The notes under the pieces: generated by a model | The model's database searches: none | The model's input: the letters and a program-made list of their open reading frames with translations, nothing else | What the model was told of the DNA's origin: nothing | Shown here: positions 42,690 through 55,261 of the stretch, one piece after another | Numbering within the stretch: position 1 is the first letter of the stretch | How the letters are laid out: the number at the start of each line of letters is the position of its first letter | Program-made: the position numbers and the translations under genes | NCBI GenBank assembly: GCA_007449985.2 | Contig: VIIQ02000571.1 | Span: forward strand, 517,025-581,024 | DNA: 64,000 nt | From: Desmodesmus armatus | Lineage: Eukaryota > Chlorophyta > Chlorophyceae > Sphaeropleales > Scenedesmaceae | Reading direction: 5' to 3'

Positions 42690-44310
42690 TTCCTACGATG
42701 GCCCGTGCCATCCGTAATGCCCGGCTTTTAAACAGTCATTGCAGCCACCGCCTGGCACTGGACGGCAGAACGAGCTCTAACTACCTTTCAGATCATCCCT
42801 TCATCGGCCGTTTCCACCATCCACCGCGCCTTCCGCTACGTTGCCAGTTACGACCCAACGTTGCAAAGAGACACAACATTCTCTGATGCGGCCACGACAG
42901 CTTGAGTGCAAGGAGCTGAGCAGGTCAGCACTGATCTGCTGCAGGCAAATGCACTACACACAGGCACAGCTGCAGCAATCGTTGGAGGTATCTGCAGAGT
43001 GACATGATCTAAGCACGCATATTGCAGTGACGAGGATCCGTCCGCGATGGCTGCGTGCCCAAGCTCTGGGGTGAAGCAGCAGGTGGGCAATGGTAGTAGC
43101 AGCAGTCTAGGGGCCAGACAGTATCACAGGTGTGCCTGCAGCTGCTCGTTGCACTGTTACTTGAACGTTTGCCTCCCATTGACAAATGCTCCATATAAAG
43201 GCTGACGCCAGTACAGTTGTCAGGAGCTGCTGCACGGGACACATGCTGTTGTCCACAGCAGCTGGGATCATGTAGGTTGTGCTGCTGCTCACTTCAGCAC
43301 ATTGCTTGGCTACGTCAATCCTGTCATGCTGCTGCACTGGCACAACTGCTGTGCAGGCGCTGAACTGGTGACCAAGCTGGCTGCAGCAACGGCAGCCAAC
43401 ATGTCCCCTTGCCCAGGATGACGGGACTGCAGCAGCAGTATGTGGTTGCACAGGCAAGTTGCAAGCAGCCTACATGACTATGGACAAGGCTGGCAATGCT
43501 TGAAGCAGCTGCGAGCGCGCTGGGTGGTATGCACTGGGCATGTACATCACATATGCATCAAGTTTGGACCCCACTGCTGCCATGTGACCAACAACTAATT
43601 CTCACTTGCCGTGTGGCATGTGCAGGAAACGTTGCCAGCAAGGGTGTGCAGCGGGTGGTGCTGGACTCTCTGTGCGATGGTGCCTTTGAAGCAGGTAAGA
43701 TATAGCCACACATGGTGTGCTGTCGGAATTCTTGCGCTTCATGGTGCAGATGCAGAGGATGCAGAAGCAGCAGCCTTTCGTGCAGGAGGAGCAGTGCAGC
43801 AGCTGTGCACCCTTGTCAGCGCTAGCAGTGCTGCTCAGCAGGTGCAGTGCTTGCTTTGTTGACACACACGCCCTCATGCTCAATCATGTGTCTAACACAC
43901 GCCACTGCCTGCTGACATCGGGGTTTGATGTGCACAGGAACCGTAATGAGGGGTGTGCAATGGGCAGTGCTGGACTCCCTGGGCAATTTTGCCTAACAAA
44001 GAAGGTAAGATGCAGCCTGTGTGCTGTCACAGCACTTTGCTTGCTGATGCAAATGCTGAGGATATGTAAGCAGCAGCAGGAACCGCAGCCGGAGCAGCAG
44101 AAATGGCAGCGTGCCCTTGTCAGCAGCATGGTGCTGCCCACTAGTAGCAGTGCTGCCCAGGAGGCGGGACAGCAGCAGCCAGGCCTGGTCATTTGATTGC
44201 AGCAGGTGACGTTGTTGTTTGTACTTTTTGCAGGGAAGAAGAACTTTCCCGCTACCCCTCGCTCAACATGAGCGCCCGTTTTACTGCAGAAGACGCCCAA
44301 GGTGATGCTG
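42690..44310 (+). other. exon-like blocks, gene not identified
   Basis: Several plus-strand blocks have splice-like edges: near 42815-42895 (FRYVASYDPTLQRDTTFSDA), 43367-43405 (AELVTKLAAATAANMSPCPG), 43624-43694 (ASKGVQRVVLDSLCDGAFEA, ending at GTAAGA) and 44234-44270 (preceded by TTTTTGCAG). The third block has a degenerate copy at 43937-44005, also ending at GTAAGA. Joined, the last two read to a stop (KKNFPATPRST). I cannot name the product or prove they belong together. Confidence 0.3.
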
Positions 44311-44745
44311 CTGCTGCTGAAGTTAGTGCCGTTGTCATCACTTGATTGCTGGATGACAAGTTTGTAGCAGTATGCTGGGTGCAGTCTGTTCAACACAGAA
44401 AGTCTGCTTGATACATCTGCAATGGGCAGCTGTGGCTGCATGTGTAGCACGGCGTTGGTGTTGTGCTGTTGTGGCCCTTGTCACAAGCAGCAACAGCAGT
44501 TGTGGAGTGTGTTTGTTGGCCTTGGACAATGGCATCTTCAGCTACAACGCCTGGTCTTGTGTTGTTGACGCTGTTGTGGTTGTAAGTACTACTTGCTGCA
44601 ATGAGTGTCTGCGTGTGCCGGCAGTGACAGTGCTGCTGCTTCAACTTACAGCAGTACCACTCTAGAGGCCTTCCTACAGGCCTGGCCTAGGCAAATCGAC
44701 AGCATATGCTAGTAAATACGACAACTGGTGCCCCTGCAAGCCTAA

Positions 44746-44985
44746 CGCTTGTCAACATTGTTAACGTTGCTAACGCTGTTAACGCTGCGGCCAGCGCTTC
44801 TTAACGGTCTTAACGACCAGTTAACGTTTTTATACAGCGCCGTTAAATACGGCGTTAACTGCCGTTAAGCTGACCGCTAGGGTGCGTTACCGCCGTTAAC
44901 GTTACCGCCGTTAGCGGTAGCGCGGCGGTGCCTAACGCTATCTAACGGCAGTTGCAGCCACTAACGGTGCAGGTAACGGCGTTGC
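44746..44985. repeat. GTTAACG-rich cluster 3
   Basis: 240 bp of irregular TTAACG, CTAACG and GCGTTA units (for example TTGTTAACGTTGCTAACGCT). Similar to the clusters at 41110 and 41528. Confidence 0.65.
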
Positions 44986-46894
44986 TGTCATCATAGTGTG
45001 AAGGCTCGGTGCAGCAGTTGATGACACATGCGAATCAGCGTAGAGTTGCTTGCCTGATACATGCTATTGACGAACGCTTCAGGAACGTAGAGTGAAGATC
45101 GCATGATGGACCAAAAAGGAAAGGACGGTTTCCTCGGAGAAGGATTCCGCAGGATCCTTCGGAGTGACTGGGGGGCCCCAGAAGAGTAATAAATGTGTGA
45201 AAACTGTGTAACTTCATGAAAGCAAAGGAGTGACTTCCTGGAGACTGCGTATGCAGGCCCGAAGACCGCACGTACAGGGTGAAATGGCAACTCAAAGTTC
45301 GCGAGGGGTCGCAGAAGGGCAGCATCGAACAGCAGGCACAGCAACAGCCGTTGCCACCTGTCCGGCCGGATTATGTGTGTGACGCAAGCCGGAGCAAAAC
45401 TATTTCCAAATAGTTCTAAAAACCAGTGGATACATGAACGAGGGACGCTAGTGGTACCAGCGCTGTGTTGGCAATGAATGGTTCGCCCCAACCGAGGCAC
45501 GCTGAAACACTACTGTTGCGCCGGCCAGCAACACTCAAAACAATTCCTTTGTTCAGCGTCGGCATCAAAGCAACGCCAGAGAGATGCGCCATGCATCGGC
45601 CCCATGAGGGGGGGAGTGTGAGGGGGGTCTCCCCCCCTCACAAAAGAGGCAATGCCACTGCTAGTAGCTGCGTCGGCATCAAAGCATTGCCAGAGGGAGG
45701 GGGGACCCAAGTCCCTACTGGGTTGTTGCACACCATCCCCGCAGCCCACAAGGGCGGCATTCACACAGCCAGCACTCTGTTCCTACTAGGCTAGTGACCG
45801 TCACGGTGTGCAGACTGCAGCAGCAGAGCATCACTGCTGCCCTGGCCAGAGACACAACAGCAGTGCAGGAGCAACAAATATACACAAGACCAACCACCAC
45901 AGCACTGCACCCCAGGACCAAACCAGCAGCAACCACACCACAACAGGGAAGGTACCCACCAAAAAAGGGGGGGCACCCCCCCCTGCCTGGCGGGCCTGCC
46001 AGCAGAGGACATCACCAAGATCATTCGAAACCCCCACCGCGGCCTGTTCGACGGGTGTAGCGCAGGAGCGCCGTTTTTTGCAAGATTAACTTTCGCGACT
46101 TATGACATAGGAAAAAAATATCCATTTATTTTCAATGAGTGACCTGCAGCTCCCGCCCTATCCCGGCAGCCCCGGGGCCTGCGGTGCACATAAGTGAACA
46201 GAGCATCGCAAATGATGCTGTTTGATACCCGGTTGCTGGCCAACTGGCAACCTGGAGGCCGGGTGACAGCAGCACATCGCCATCGATGGGTGGCACTCGC
46301 GGTGACCCATGCTGTTGTGCTGTACAGCTGCATCACATAGTAACAAACCCGTTCTCACGATACTATATATGCGGACCTAGCGCGGGGGATCAGTGCGATG
46401 TTGCTCAACTCTGTGGGCGGGACTTGAAGAGCAACAGCAGCAGCAGCCCACGCTGCTTTTGTACGCATGTGGACGTGACAGCTACATGGAGTCGCTTTAT
46501 GTGATCGAACCAAGACTGCCTGCTCATGCCCGGTGAAGAATGCAGCTGGTTGTACCAGCTGAGCCCCTGCCTGCACAGTGCAATGCTGAGTGAGCCGGCA
46601 ATGCTCAACATTGGGAAAGCATGCGCGCTGTTGGGAACAACTCAGTACATGAGGCCTAGCTGCTGCACGCTTGGAGTGCACAGCCAGACAAGCACATGGC
46701 CACAATGTGGTCAGTGGAAGGACAACCCCAGGTGTAGCAGCTGTCATAGTTGCTGTACTGATGCTAGCACTGCTGCAAACATGGGTGAGCTGGGTGAAAG
46801 GGCCACTCAGTAACAATCAAGGGCCCTGGCACCACAAATGCACCAGTGGGGTGAGGGTATGTTCAGCCCCCAGCCCCCAACCCCCGCACGATAC
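44986..46894. other. no recognised gene; short repeats and G/C hairpins
   Basis: A 169-codon minus frame (45500-44991) resembles nothing. GCGTCGGCATCAAAGC occurs twice (near 45557 and 45671). Hairpins TGTGAGGGGGG/CCCCCCCTCACA (45619-45642) and GGGGGGG/CCCCCCC (45966-45982) are present. I see nothing else. Confidence 0.4.
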
Positions 46895-47060
46895 TGAATG
46901 AATGAATGAAGGTGTTACACGGGTTTCTCAAGCAACTACGTTGCAACTGAACCCAGCCACGGATGGACACAACCAGTACGGAAGGGGGCCGTTCGGACAA
47001 ACCCCACCATCAAAAGCTTGTCACGCACACTCAGTGTGCTTCCAGATTGCGAAAACAGAG
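46895..47060 (+). repeat. covarying-hairpin repeat, GCAAC variant
   Basis: GAATGAATGAAGGTGTTACA, hairpin GCAAC-TAC-GTTGC at 46932-46944, then the same tail as 1233-1376, extended through GCTTCCAGATTGCGAAAACA. Confidence 0.75.
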
Positions 47061-48602
47061 ATATAATACACTGGAAGGACTGAATGACCCGCACGATACT
47101 GATGAAGGGCACCGTGCGCAGCCACAGCGTCCGGCGTTGCTGTTGCAAAAGTTAGACAACTGCTGCTATTCTTGCATGCCAAGGCCAGTGCTTCTGTGTT
47201 GGACTGCCCAATGTGCTGCGCCAGGGCCCCAACGCCTGGAACATCAGCATGGAGAGATCACGCTTTCAAATCTTGCCTCGCGCGCTAATTGTGTGGTTAG
47301 TCATTTTGTCTCGGGACAGATTTTGCTTTTGCCCAATGAGCCTTTTGTTGGCTCCCCAAACGGGCGATGTTCTGTGTAACATCCAATTACTGAATGGCCA
47401 TTGAAGCTTTTGGAGTTGATGCATGCTATCATGTAGTACAGATGCAGCCGAATACCAGGCCACCAAAGCACCACAATTTTTTCACAAAATGTATGGGCCA
47501 TACTGTGTAGTCAGCCAGCTCATGCAGTCAACCACAACCACACTGCGACCAAACTATTAGTGTGAATATGGCATGTTGTGTAGTCTCTTTGTTCTCCCTG
47601 ATTGTCAAGGTGTATGTAGCTAACCGACAGGTGTGAAGACTGCTGGCAGCTGCCCAGCAGCAATGCAGGATGGAAGAGGCAGTCAGCACGCCTCAACATG
47701 CCCTGCATGACATGATGGGCCAGCACTGCATCTTGCGAGGATAACACAAGCACCACTGAACGCTGCTGTCAGGCCTTGGTATCTTCTCTCACTGTTACAA
47801 ATTCCTAAACAACTGCAGTGCTGTTTACCCAGGCACATAGTGTTTACTGGTAACCTGTCCACCACAGGTTGTACACAGCCAAATGCAACTTGGCACCCAG
47901 CCGGGTGCATCAGAAATATCCGATATGGAGCCACAACTACTCTTTGAACCATCTCCAGCCTCCATTGCACGCCATCAAAATCATACTGAGTGCACATCAA
48001 AATCATACTGAGTGCACATGAACTCCACTCACGCCACAACAGGTGCATGGCAAGCACAAGCACCATTTGGGCATGCCAAATTGTGGCAACTTGAGTGCCC
48101 AGCGCATCACTACCAAATCAAGCCTCGGCCGGACTAGCACCACCCAGTGACATCAAGAGTTACTACCATGAATGGCACGCATCGAAATGCAGTCTGCAAG
48201 TTGCTGGGATCAACAGCATGGCTCAGCCATCAACAACATTTCACCCTGGCCGTGGCACACTGTGGCAATTGCAATCCTCAACTAAACATGAAACAGTTCC
48301 TCATGCTGCACTCCTGTGCATCAGAGGCTAGTAGACGTAGCAACCGATGCCATGCATGATGCTCACAAATAAGAAATCAACCACCTCGTCCATATCATCT
48401 TGTATCATCTTGGATTGACCTCAATCCTGTGCAGCCAGGCCGATGCAAAGCAACCAACGCAGCGTACAGTGCGCCTATTTCACGGTGCCCTGCACGGATG
48501 CATTTACCGGCCCAGAGTGCATCTTCTGCTCTGGGTTGGTACCTTCTGATGCACAGTGTCGCTGTTAGTGCACTTGGCGCTTTCAAGGCGCCAACACAGC
48601 CC
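47061..48602. other. no recognised gene
   Basis: Short open frames only. A 26-bp stretch around 47976-48018 (CAAAATCATACTGAGTGCAC) is directly repeated. The region precedes the 3' end of the secreted-protein gene; I see no clear polyadenylation signal. Confidence 0.4.
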
Positions 48603-51016
48603 TCATCCCTTGATGTAGGTCACAGAACCCTCAGTGTAGGCGGTGGGCCCTGCAGAAGTCTTCAGGCGGCCGCCGCTGCTGCCGCCGGTTGTGAAGGCCT
48701 TGCAGTTGGGGTTGGCGTTGCAGGCAGCAGCCACCTCCACGGGGTAGCCAGACACCTCACAGTAGAACAGCCTCTCACCCTGCAGGAGTGGGAAACACAG
48801 TGCTGGTGTTGGTGTTGATGTTGATGTTGATGCTGTATGCAGCAGAAATCATCAGCATGCAAACTACAGGCCCTGCAGGGCTCGTGTCCACAAGTGCATT
48901 GCGGGCGCGAGTTTGTATCATTGGGTGACCCAGGGTGTGTGTAACTAGGATCCAACACTGCCTGAGGCGCTGTATGCCTGGTGACAGGGCCCTGACCCAG
49001 CCAAAGCTTTGCTAACTTAAGTTAGCAGTAGTAGCATAGTGCCAGACGCGCCGGCGTTGAGCAATCAGACTGCTTGCATGGTGGTCACATGCTGGCCATA
49101 GCCATCTTGCGATCAGGGATTGTGATTGAAACTGACCAACAACAATGCTCAGGGCTCTTGGATCTTGTGATATACACTTGTTCAGTCGAGTGTGACGCGC
49201 TCATCAATCAGAATGCTGATCCCTTGCTTCCTGAAGCTATTTAGCCGCTAATCAAAGCTAATCAAATGTAATTAGCCGTGGGGCTGGAAGACTGTCTGAG
49301 CAGCCCGCTGGGCCCATGGCATGCGTGAGACGTCTCACCTTCCAGTTCTTGGCGTTGCAGTCCACATCGTTGTTGGGGATGTCAGCACGCCGCTTGATGG
49401 TGTAGTCACCTGAGCAGGAGCAGGGGGTGTACGACACGGTAACATGTGAAGTGTATGGTAGACAGGTAAGACACATGATACCATTGGCTGGTGCAGTCGA
49501 CGGTTGTGCGTCTCACAGATAACACGTCAGAGCGTGTGGTATGTCTCTGCGTCTTGAGAACTGCAAACTCATGGGTGCAGCTGGCCAGACGACTGTGTGC
49601 AGTGTGTGTACACGGCAGCTGTGCACGCAACGGTACCGGTGTGGCATGGTGTGCCTGGCACACAGAGCTCTGTGCTGCTGCCGCAGGCAGGCAGCTGACC
49701 TTCAGTATCAATCGTGTGGTACATCATGATGTGCAGCAATTGCAGACTCTGCAGTGAGTCACTGGCAGTCGTGATGGAATGTGCAGGCAAAGCCTGATGA
49801 GTCATCGTGTAACATCATGACCCTGTTGCCAGTGGGCAGTGCCAGCATCATGGTGACCACCACCTACCTGTGCAGGTGCTGCCACCTCCATCTTGCAGTA
49901 GTGGCTGAAGCCCTGCAGGGGACACACAGCAGCAGCAGCCCAAGAAAAATCACTGACACAGCTATTACGCCTTCAAAGCCTTTACACAGGGTCGGACGGG
50001 CAGCCAGACCATGACTCCATTCAGCAACTTTTTTCCGCACGCTCGGCGGCAGCCTGCCGGTGCTGCATGATCCGTCAGGATGTGTCAGGTGACGGTTGCA
50101 TGTGTGCATGGTCTCAGCAGCGTTCAATGCTGCATGCTGCACTGCCATGCGGCGCAGCCTTACTCACCTCTGTGTACATAGCCTTGCCCTCCCCAGCGGC
50201 GGCCTTCAGGTAGCTGCATCATGCGGCAGTTGGGCAGGCAGACATTGCAGGCACTGGCAGACGTTGCAGGGAGAGGTACACAGTACCTCAGTACCTTGGC
50301 AAGCACGGCGTGCCAGGGGTGTTTATTGCAAGCCTAGTTGTGCACACATGCGCGCCGCGTCACGTGCATAGTAAGTGCAAAAATCAACCGTTCCAACCGT
50401 TGTGGGAGTGTGCTGCTCAGCCAAGCTGGAGCTTGCCACCGCAGCGCCGCGCGGTGACTGAGTCACTGATGCTTGTATGCTCAGCATTGGACTTGCCACC
50501 TAAGCGACCACAGGCGTGCTTACCCACAGTAGCCACCTTCCATGTCGAAGCCCTTGCACCTGCAGTTGCAAAAATGAGAGGTTAAGATGGCAGCGCAGTG
50601 TGCCAATAGCTGCCTTGTCAGCATGACCCGCCATCGCAGGCTGCTGCTGCTCACTCGGCATTGTTGTCGCAAGCATCTGCCAGAGCAGCGATGCCGTCGC
50701 AAATCCTGCAGAAGGTCTGGGGCTTGCCATCGCTGTCCTTCTGGCCGCATTGAATGTCGTTGCCCGGGGTGGAGTGGCGCCCGATGAAACGGTAATCTGC
50801 AGGCGCAACAGGTGCAGGCGTGTTTGAGTGAATCACCTCGACGCCTGGCTCTACATTGAGCGAGAAGGGCGTATTACTTTGGCTTGCAAATATGCAGTGA
50901 CAGGAGTAATGAAGTATTGCAAGGAAGGCTTGATGGGACCTACCGGCAGCTTGAGCGACAGCTGTTGCGCCAAGCAGGCACACCGCGACAACAAGGATGT
51001 ACTTTGAAGAAGCCAT
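48603..51016 (-). CDS. secreted cysteine-rich protein with two related modules
   Basis: Seven exons on the minus strand: 51016-50944, 50796-50655, 50559-50524, 50213-50168, 49912-49868, 49409-49339 and 48779-48603. All have GT-AG edges and agree in phase with the split copy at 9849-15477. Exon 1 encodes a signal peptide (MASSKYILVVAVCLLGATAV, cleavage near AQAA). Module 1 starts DYRFIGRHSTPGNDIQC and module 2 starts DYTIKRRADIPNNDVDC. Both contain an A-x3-CxxNxxCKxF segment and a G-rich stretch ending in YTEG. This resembles PAN/apple-type modules, but that is inference. Exon 5 is 45 bases here and 46 in the other copy: one T is missing in the codons for K-I-G, which shifts the frame before module 2. 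Either this is a recent mutation, a sequencing error, or the copy is a pseudogene. An ATACAAATAG box lies about 70 bp upstream of the ATG. Location is presumably extracellular or cell wall. Confidence 0.75.
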
Positions 51017-52842
51017 GATGTGTGTTTCTGTAGCAGTGCTTTCTGTTTGGGTGCGGGCTGTGGTGCACATGCGCTTCGACACTATTTGTATGCGCTGACG
51101 TTGACCAGCGTGTCACATTCAGGAATGCCGGCCGATGGTCCAGGCTGTTGATAATCCTGCAGCCAAGGGAGGCTGACGAGCAGGTGCGTCAGCAAGGTGT
51201 GCTCTACGTATCAGTACAGTACAGTACAGTGAGACAGTGCCCGGAACCGGGGAGGTAGCAAGATTTCCTGTGGAGACACTGGGAACACACAAAGATGGGA
51301 ACACAGAACACAATGTAACTAGCACTGGGTCCCCCACCGCCACCCCAGGCAACGAAAGCCTAACAAAGCAACCTCACAGTACAATAGAAGGCGTCCAGAC
51401 CAAAGCTGTGAGTCCAGCAGCCCCATCAAGCCTAGTAGGATTACCTGCAAGCAGCACCACCACCACCGCGCAGCGAGCGTCAGGAACAGCCCACCAGGAT
51501 GCCAGGAAGGAGCATGTAGGCACAAGGGGGGAGGGTGGGGGTCCTCCCCCACCCCCAGCGTAGGCTGGCAGCACCAAGTAGGCCGTCACCGTGGGACCTG
51601 AACAGTCACAGCAGACAGAAGTAACACAGGACAGGCGGGGCACACAAAAAAACAGACAGCCGGGCGGCAAAGAGCACAAGGCACAAGAAAAACACCCTGC
51701 CACCCAAAAAAACTTAACGCAGCACGGTGTGAAGTTAACCACCAACGGGGCAAGAAGCCCCGCCGTTGCTAAACGGTGGTACTGACACTGCTACAGGAAC
51801 GCACCGGGCGCAGCCCGAAGAGAGACAGGTTGAAGAGATATGCACAGTACAGTATTTTGGGACAGGGTCCCAACCTCAGCACTAGCACTATCAATGACAG
51901 TATTGATTGACATAAATGATGGCTTGTGGGATCACGCCACTGTTGGCAACAATTCCAGTCAATTTTAAACCGTCAGTGATGCAGGTTTTGAGCAGACTGT
52001 CTGGCACCTCCTGGCATAGGCGTGTCACGCGTCCCTCACCGGTCAAGCTCTGCCTCCTGCCCCCAGCATTTGGATTCGCTCAGATGAGTTGTGTCTGACC
52101 TGTCTTTGGGTGCCACACGCGCAATGCACCCCTCCCATCTTGTACGCTACAAAGAACAAGGAGCACATCTGTCACACCCAGCAACTGTTACACTCCGCAC
52201 GACATGCCACAAACATCCGTATACACCGAGTCAATACAGCAGTCAGACTCTGTTGAACCTGTGCTAATAGATGGTGCCGCTTGCTCAGAGTGTCAGGTGG
52301 CCGAACAAACAATCAAAGTACAAGCAGCTATGAAGCTTGTGCCCTTGTCAGCGCACCACACAAGCACTGCCTTTTGTACACATGTCCCCCCTTCTCACAC
52401 ACACAGAAACCAACGCTGCCTAAACCATCGTTTGTCCTCGGCCCCATCCTGCCTAAGACCCTGCTGAGCCATGCAGCATCTGTTGTAGGCCAAAAACAGT
52501 GCTGGTATTGCCATGCACTGCTGCTGCTGCTGCAGGCACATCCCCACCCATAAAAGGAAACCACCGACAACCACAACCCCTTTCATAGTGTTCACAGTTC
52601 TCCACCCTACCTGCCTCTGTCATTGCCCCCCCCCCCCCCCTAAAACACCTCGCGGTCCTTCTGTTGCGCACAACGTCTGCAGCAGTCCTATGCTGCGGTT
52701 GTCCTGCACTGCTGCTGATATTGCTTGTGCAAGCCAACCCCTACCAAGGCCTCCCTTTGCACAGGCACCACTGGTACACACAACCCTCACAACAAAGAGG
52801 ATAACTTCTCCACCCTGCCCTCACGGCCCTGCTAAGATAAGA
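51017..52842. other. no recognised gene
   Basis: Contains a GGGTGGGGG/CCCCCACCC hairpin near 51534-51555 and a TACAGTACAGTACAGT run near 51215. Open frames are short and unfamiliar. Confidence 0.4.
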
Positions 52843-52890
52843 AAGGGTTACACGGGCGGCTCACGCAGCTACGCTGCAACGACACCCAGG
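52843..52890 (+). repeat. covarying-hairpin repeat, intermediate form
   Basis: GGGTTACACGGGCGGCTCAC, hairpin GCAGC-TAC-GCTGC at 52865-52877, then AACGACACCCAGGA. It joins features of both variants: the TTACACGGG of the GCAAC form and the stem of the GCAGC form. Confidence 0.7.
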
Positions 52891-52906
52891 ACGACTCAGG
52901 GAAAGC

Positions 52907-53455
52907 TCAGGGCCCTGCTGTGGCGCACAGCATCTGCAGCAATCCAACAGCCATGCTAGGCACTGGGGGCACAGGCATGCTCCACAGCTGCTGCACCACT
53001 CGAGACTGACCCCCAGCACTCAACCCACCCAGCTGACTCAACCCTGTGAGATCGGTCACTGCAGGACCCAAATTCGGCCGCGCCGCCAGGATTTGAACCA
53101 GGGACTCGCAAATGTGAGGCGGCAACACCTGCCAAGCCTGCAGCGGCAGGGCGGCGGCAACAGCAGGAGCAGCAGCAGCAGCGGCTGCTGGGGCCGTCAC
53201 ATACTGCTGCTGCTGGTACTGCTGCTGCTGCAGCTGAGGATTGGGTTGGTACTGCTGCTGCTGCTGATAAGGGAACATAGTGGCCTGCTGCAGCATTGGC
53301 TGCTGCTGCTGCTGCTGCTGCTGCCGCCTCATTGGCCGCACAGCAGGGGCACCAGCAGCAGCAGGCAGTAGCTGCATCTGCCCACCTAACACACCCAACT
53401 GCTGCTGCTGCTGCTGCTGAGGCTGAGGCTGGAATGGCAGGCCCCCTACCATCAC

Positions 53456-53498
<43 letters not shown>

Positions 53499-53591
53499 GG
53501 CAGCAACATAACCTGGCTGCCAGCACCTGACAGGGCCATGGCATTTTCCAGAGTGACAAACCCACCAACAGCAGCACCGTCATACCCATAC

Positions 53592-53623
<32 letters not shown>

Positions 53624-54509
53624 AGGAGGTTGCATGAAGGCCCCTGGCATCTGGGCAAAGCCGGGCACCTGCTGCTGCTGCTGCTGCCGCTGCTGCATGG
53701 CATTGGCAGCAAGCCCCAAGCCACCGTACCCCATCTGCTGCTGCTGCTGCTGCTGAGGTAAGACAGCGGCTGTGTTGAACCCAGGATACATTGGGTGCTG
53801 CTGCTGCTGCTGCCAAGGCGCACCAAGCTGCTGCTGTTGGGCCGAGCCAGCAACATCAGGCTGTCCTGCTGATTGTGGCGCTGTTGCTGCTGCTGCTGCT
53901 GCTGCTGGTGGCGGCTGCAGCACCCCACTGGCCTGCAACCCACCCAGGATTGCTGACAGGGCCGACAAATCTGGAGTAGCAGCAGCAGCAGCAGTACCAC
54001 CGCCGCCGCCAGCAGCAGCCGCAGCAGCAGCAGTGTTGCCGCCTGCTTCATCGTCACTGACTTGCATGTCCTCGTCATTTGCCTCAAAGGGATCATACGC
54101 AGCAGCAGAAGCGGATCGATCAGCAGCACCTGCTGCTGCTGCTGCTGCTGGAGGTGCTGCTGCTGCTGCTGCTACCGCAGGCGGTGGTGGCGGTGGCGCT
54201 GCTGGTGCTGCAGACAGCACCAACGGAGCAGCAGCAGCAGCAGCAGCAGTTGCAGCACCCTGCTGGGGTACAGAGGCAGCGGGAGGAGGGGGCTCAGGGC
54301 TGCCAGCGTCTGTGCGAGCAGCAGCAGCCGCCGCTGCTGCTGTTGTGGAGAGCGGCAGCAGCAGCGCACCCCCTTCTGCTGGTGGGGGTGGGGGGACACC
54401 CAGGCCAGGCAGTGCCACCCCCCTTGCTGCTGCTGGTGGTGGGGCTGGCAGCACAACAGGCACTGCTGCTGCTGCTGCTGCTGGTGGTGGGGCTGGCAGC
54501 ACAACAGGC

Positions 54510-54544
<35 letters not shown>

Positions 54545-54921
54545 CAGCACCACAGGCACTGGATTTGACACTGCTGCTGCTCGTACTGCTGCTGGGAAGC
54601 CAGCAGGAAGTGAGGCAAGCCCTCCATGCACCTCCTGCTGTTGCTGCTGCTGCTGCTGCTGCTGCTCTGGCACAAACTCTGGTGACTCTGGCAGTGGAGG
54701 CAGGAGGGGTGATGTCTCCATATCATAATCTGCACCATCACTGCCTGAATCGCCATCACCATCATCATCAACAGCAGCAGCAGCAGCATCTGCACCTTCA
54801 GCTGCTGCTGCTGCTGTATCGCCATCGTCTGCATCAGCTGGTGAGGGGGGCAGTGGGGAGAAGCCGGCAAACACTGGCTCAACATCTGCTGCCGTTGCTG
54901 GTGCTGCTGGCTGTAGATCGT

Positions 54922-54954
<33 letters not shown>

Positions 54955-55220
54955 GTTTGGGTTGTGCTGCTACTGCCACTGCCACCCCCTTGCTCTTCTG
55001 GCCCAGTTTGAACAGCACAGCAGGCCGCTGCTGCTGCTGCTGTTGCTGCTGATCAGGCTGCACACTGGGTGCTGCTGCTGGTGCTGCTGTCACTGCTGCT
55101 GCAGGGTCGGCAGCAACAGCGGGAGCAGCAGCAGCAGGAGCTGCAGTGGAGGGGTGTGTCACCTCCTCCCAGCCCCCTAGTGGTGACTCCTGCTGCCAAG
55201 GCATGTCCTCATCATCAGAC

Positions 55221-55261
<41 letters not shown>

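Noticed and set aside
44991..45500. 169-codon minus-strand frame
   Set aside because: No recognised motif, no splice or promoter context, and composition is not distinct from its surroundings; left as unassigned.
53080..53135. tRNA-like piece on the minus strand (CCTGGTTCAAATCCTGG)
   Set aside because: Only a B-box and T-arm resemblance; no D arm, anticodon stem or acceptor stem pairs, and it lies in coding sequence (PPHICESLVQILAARPN).
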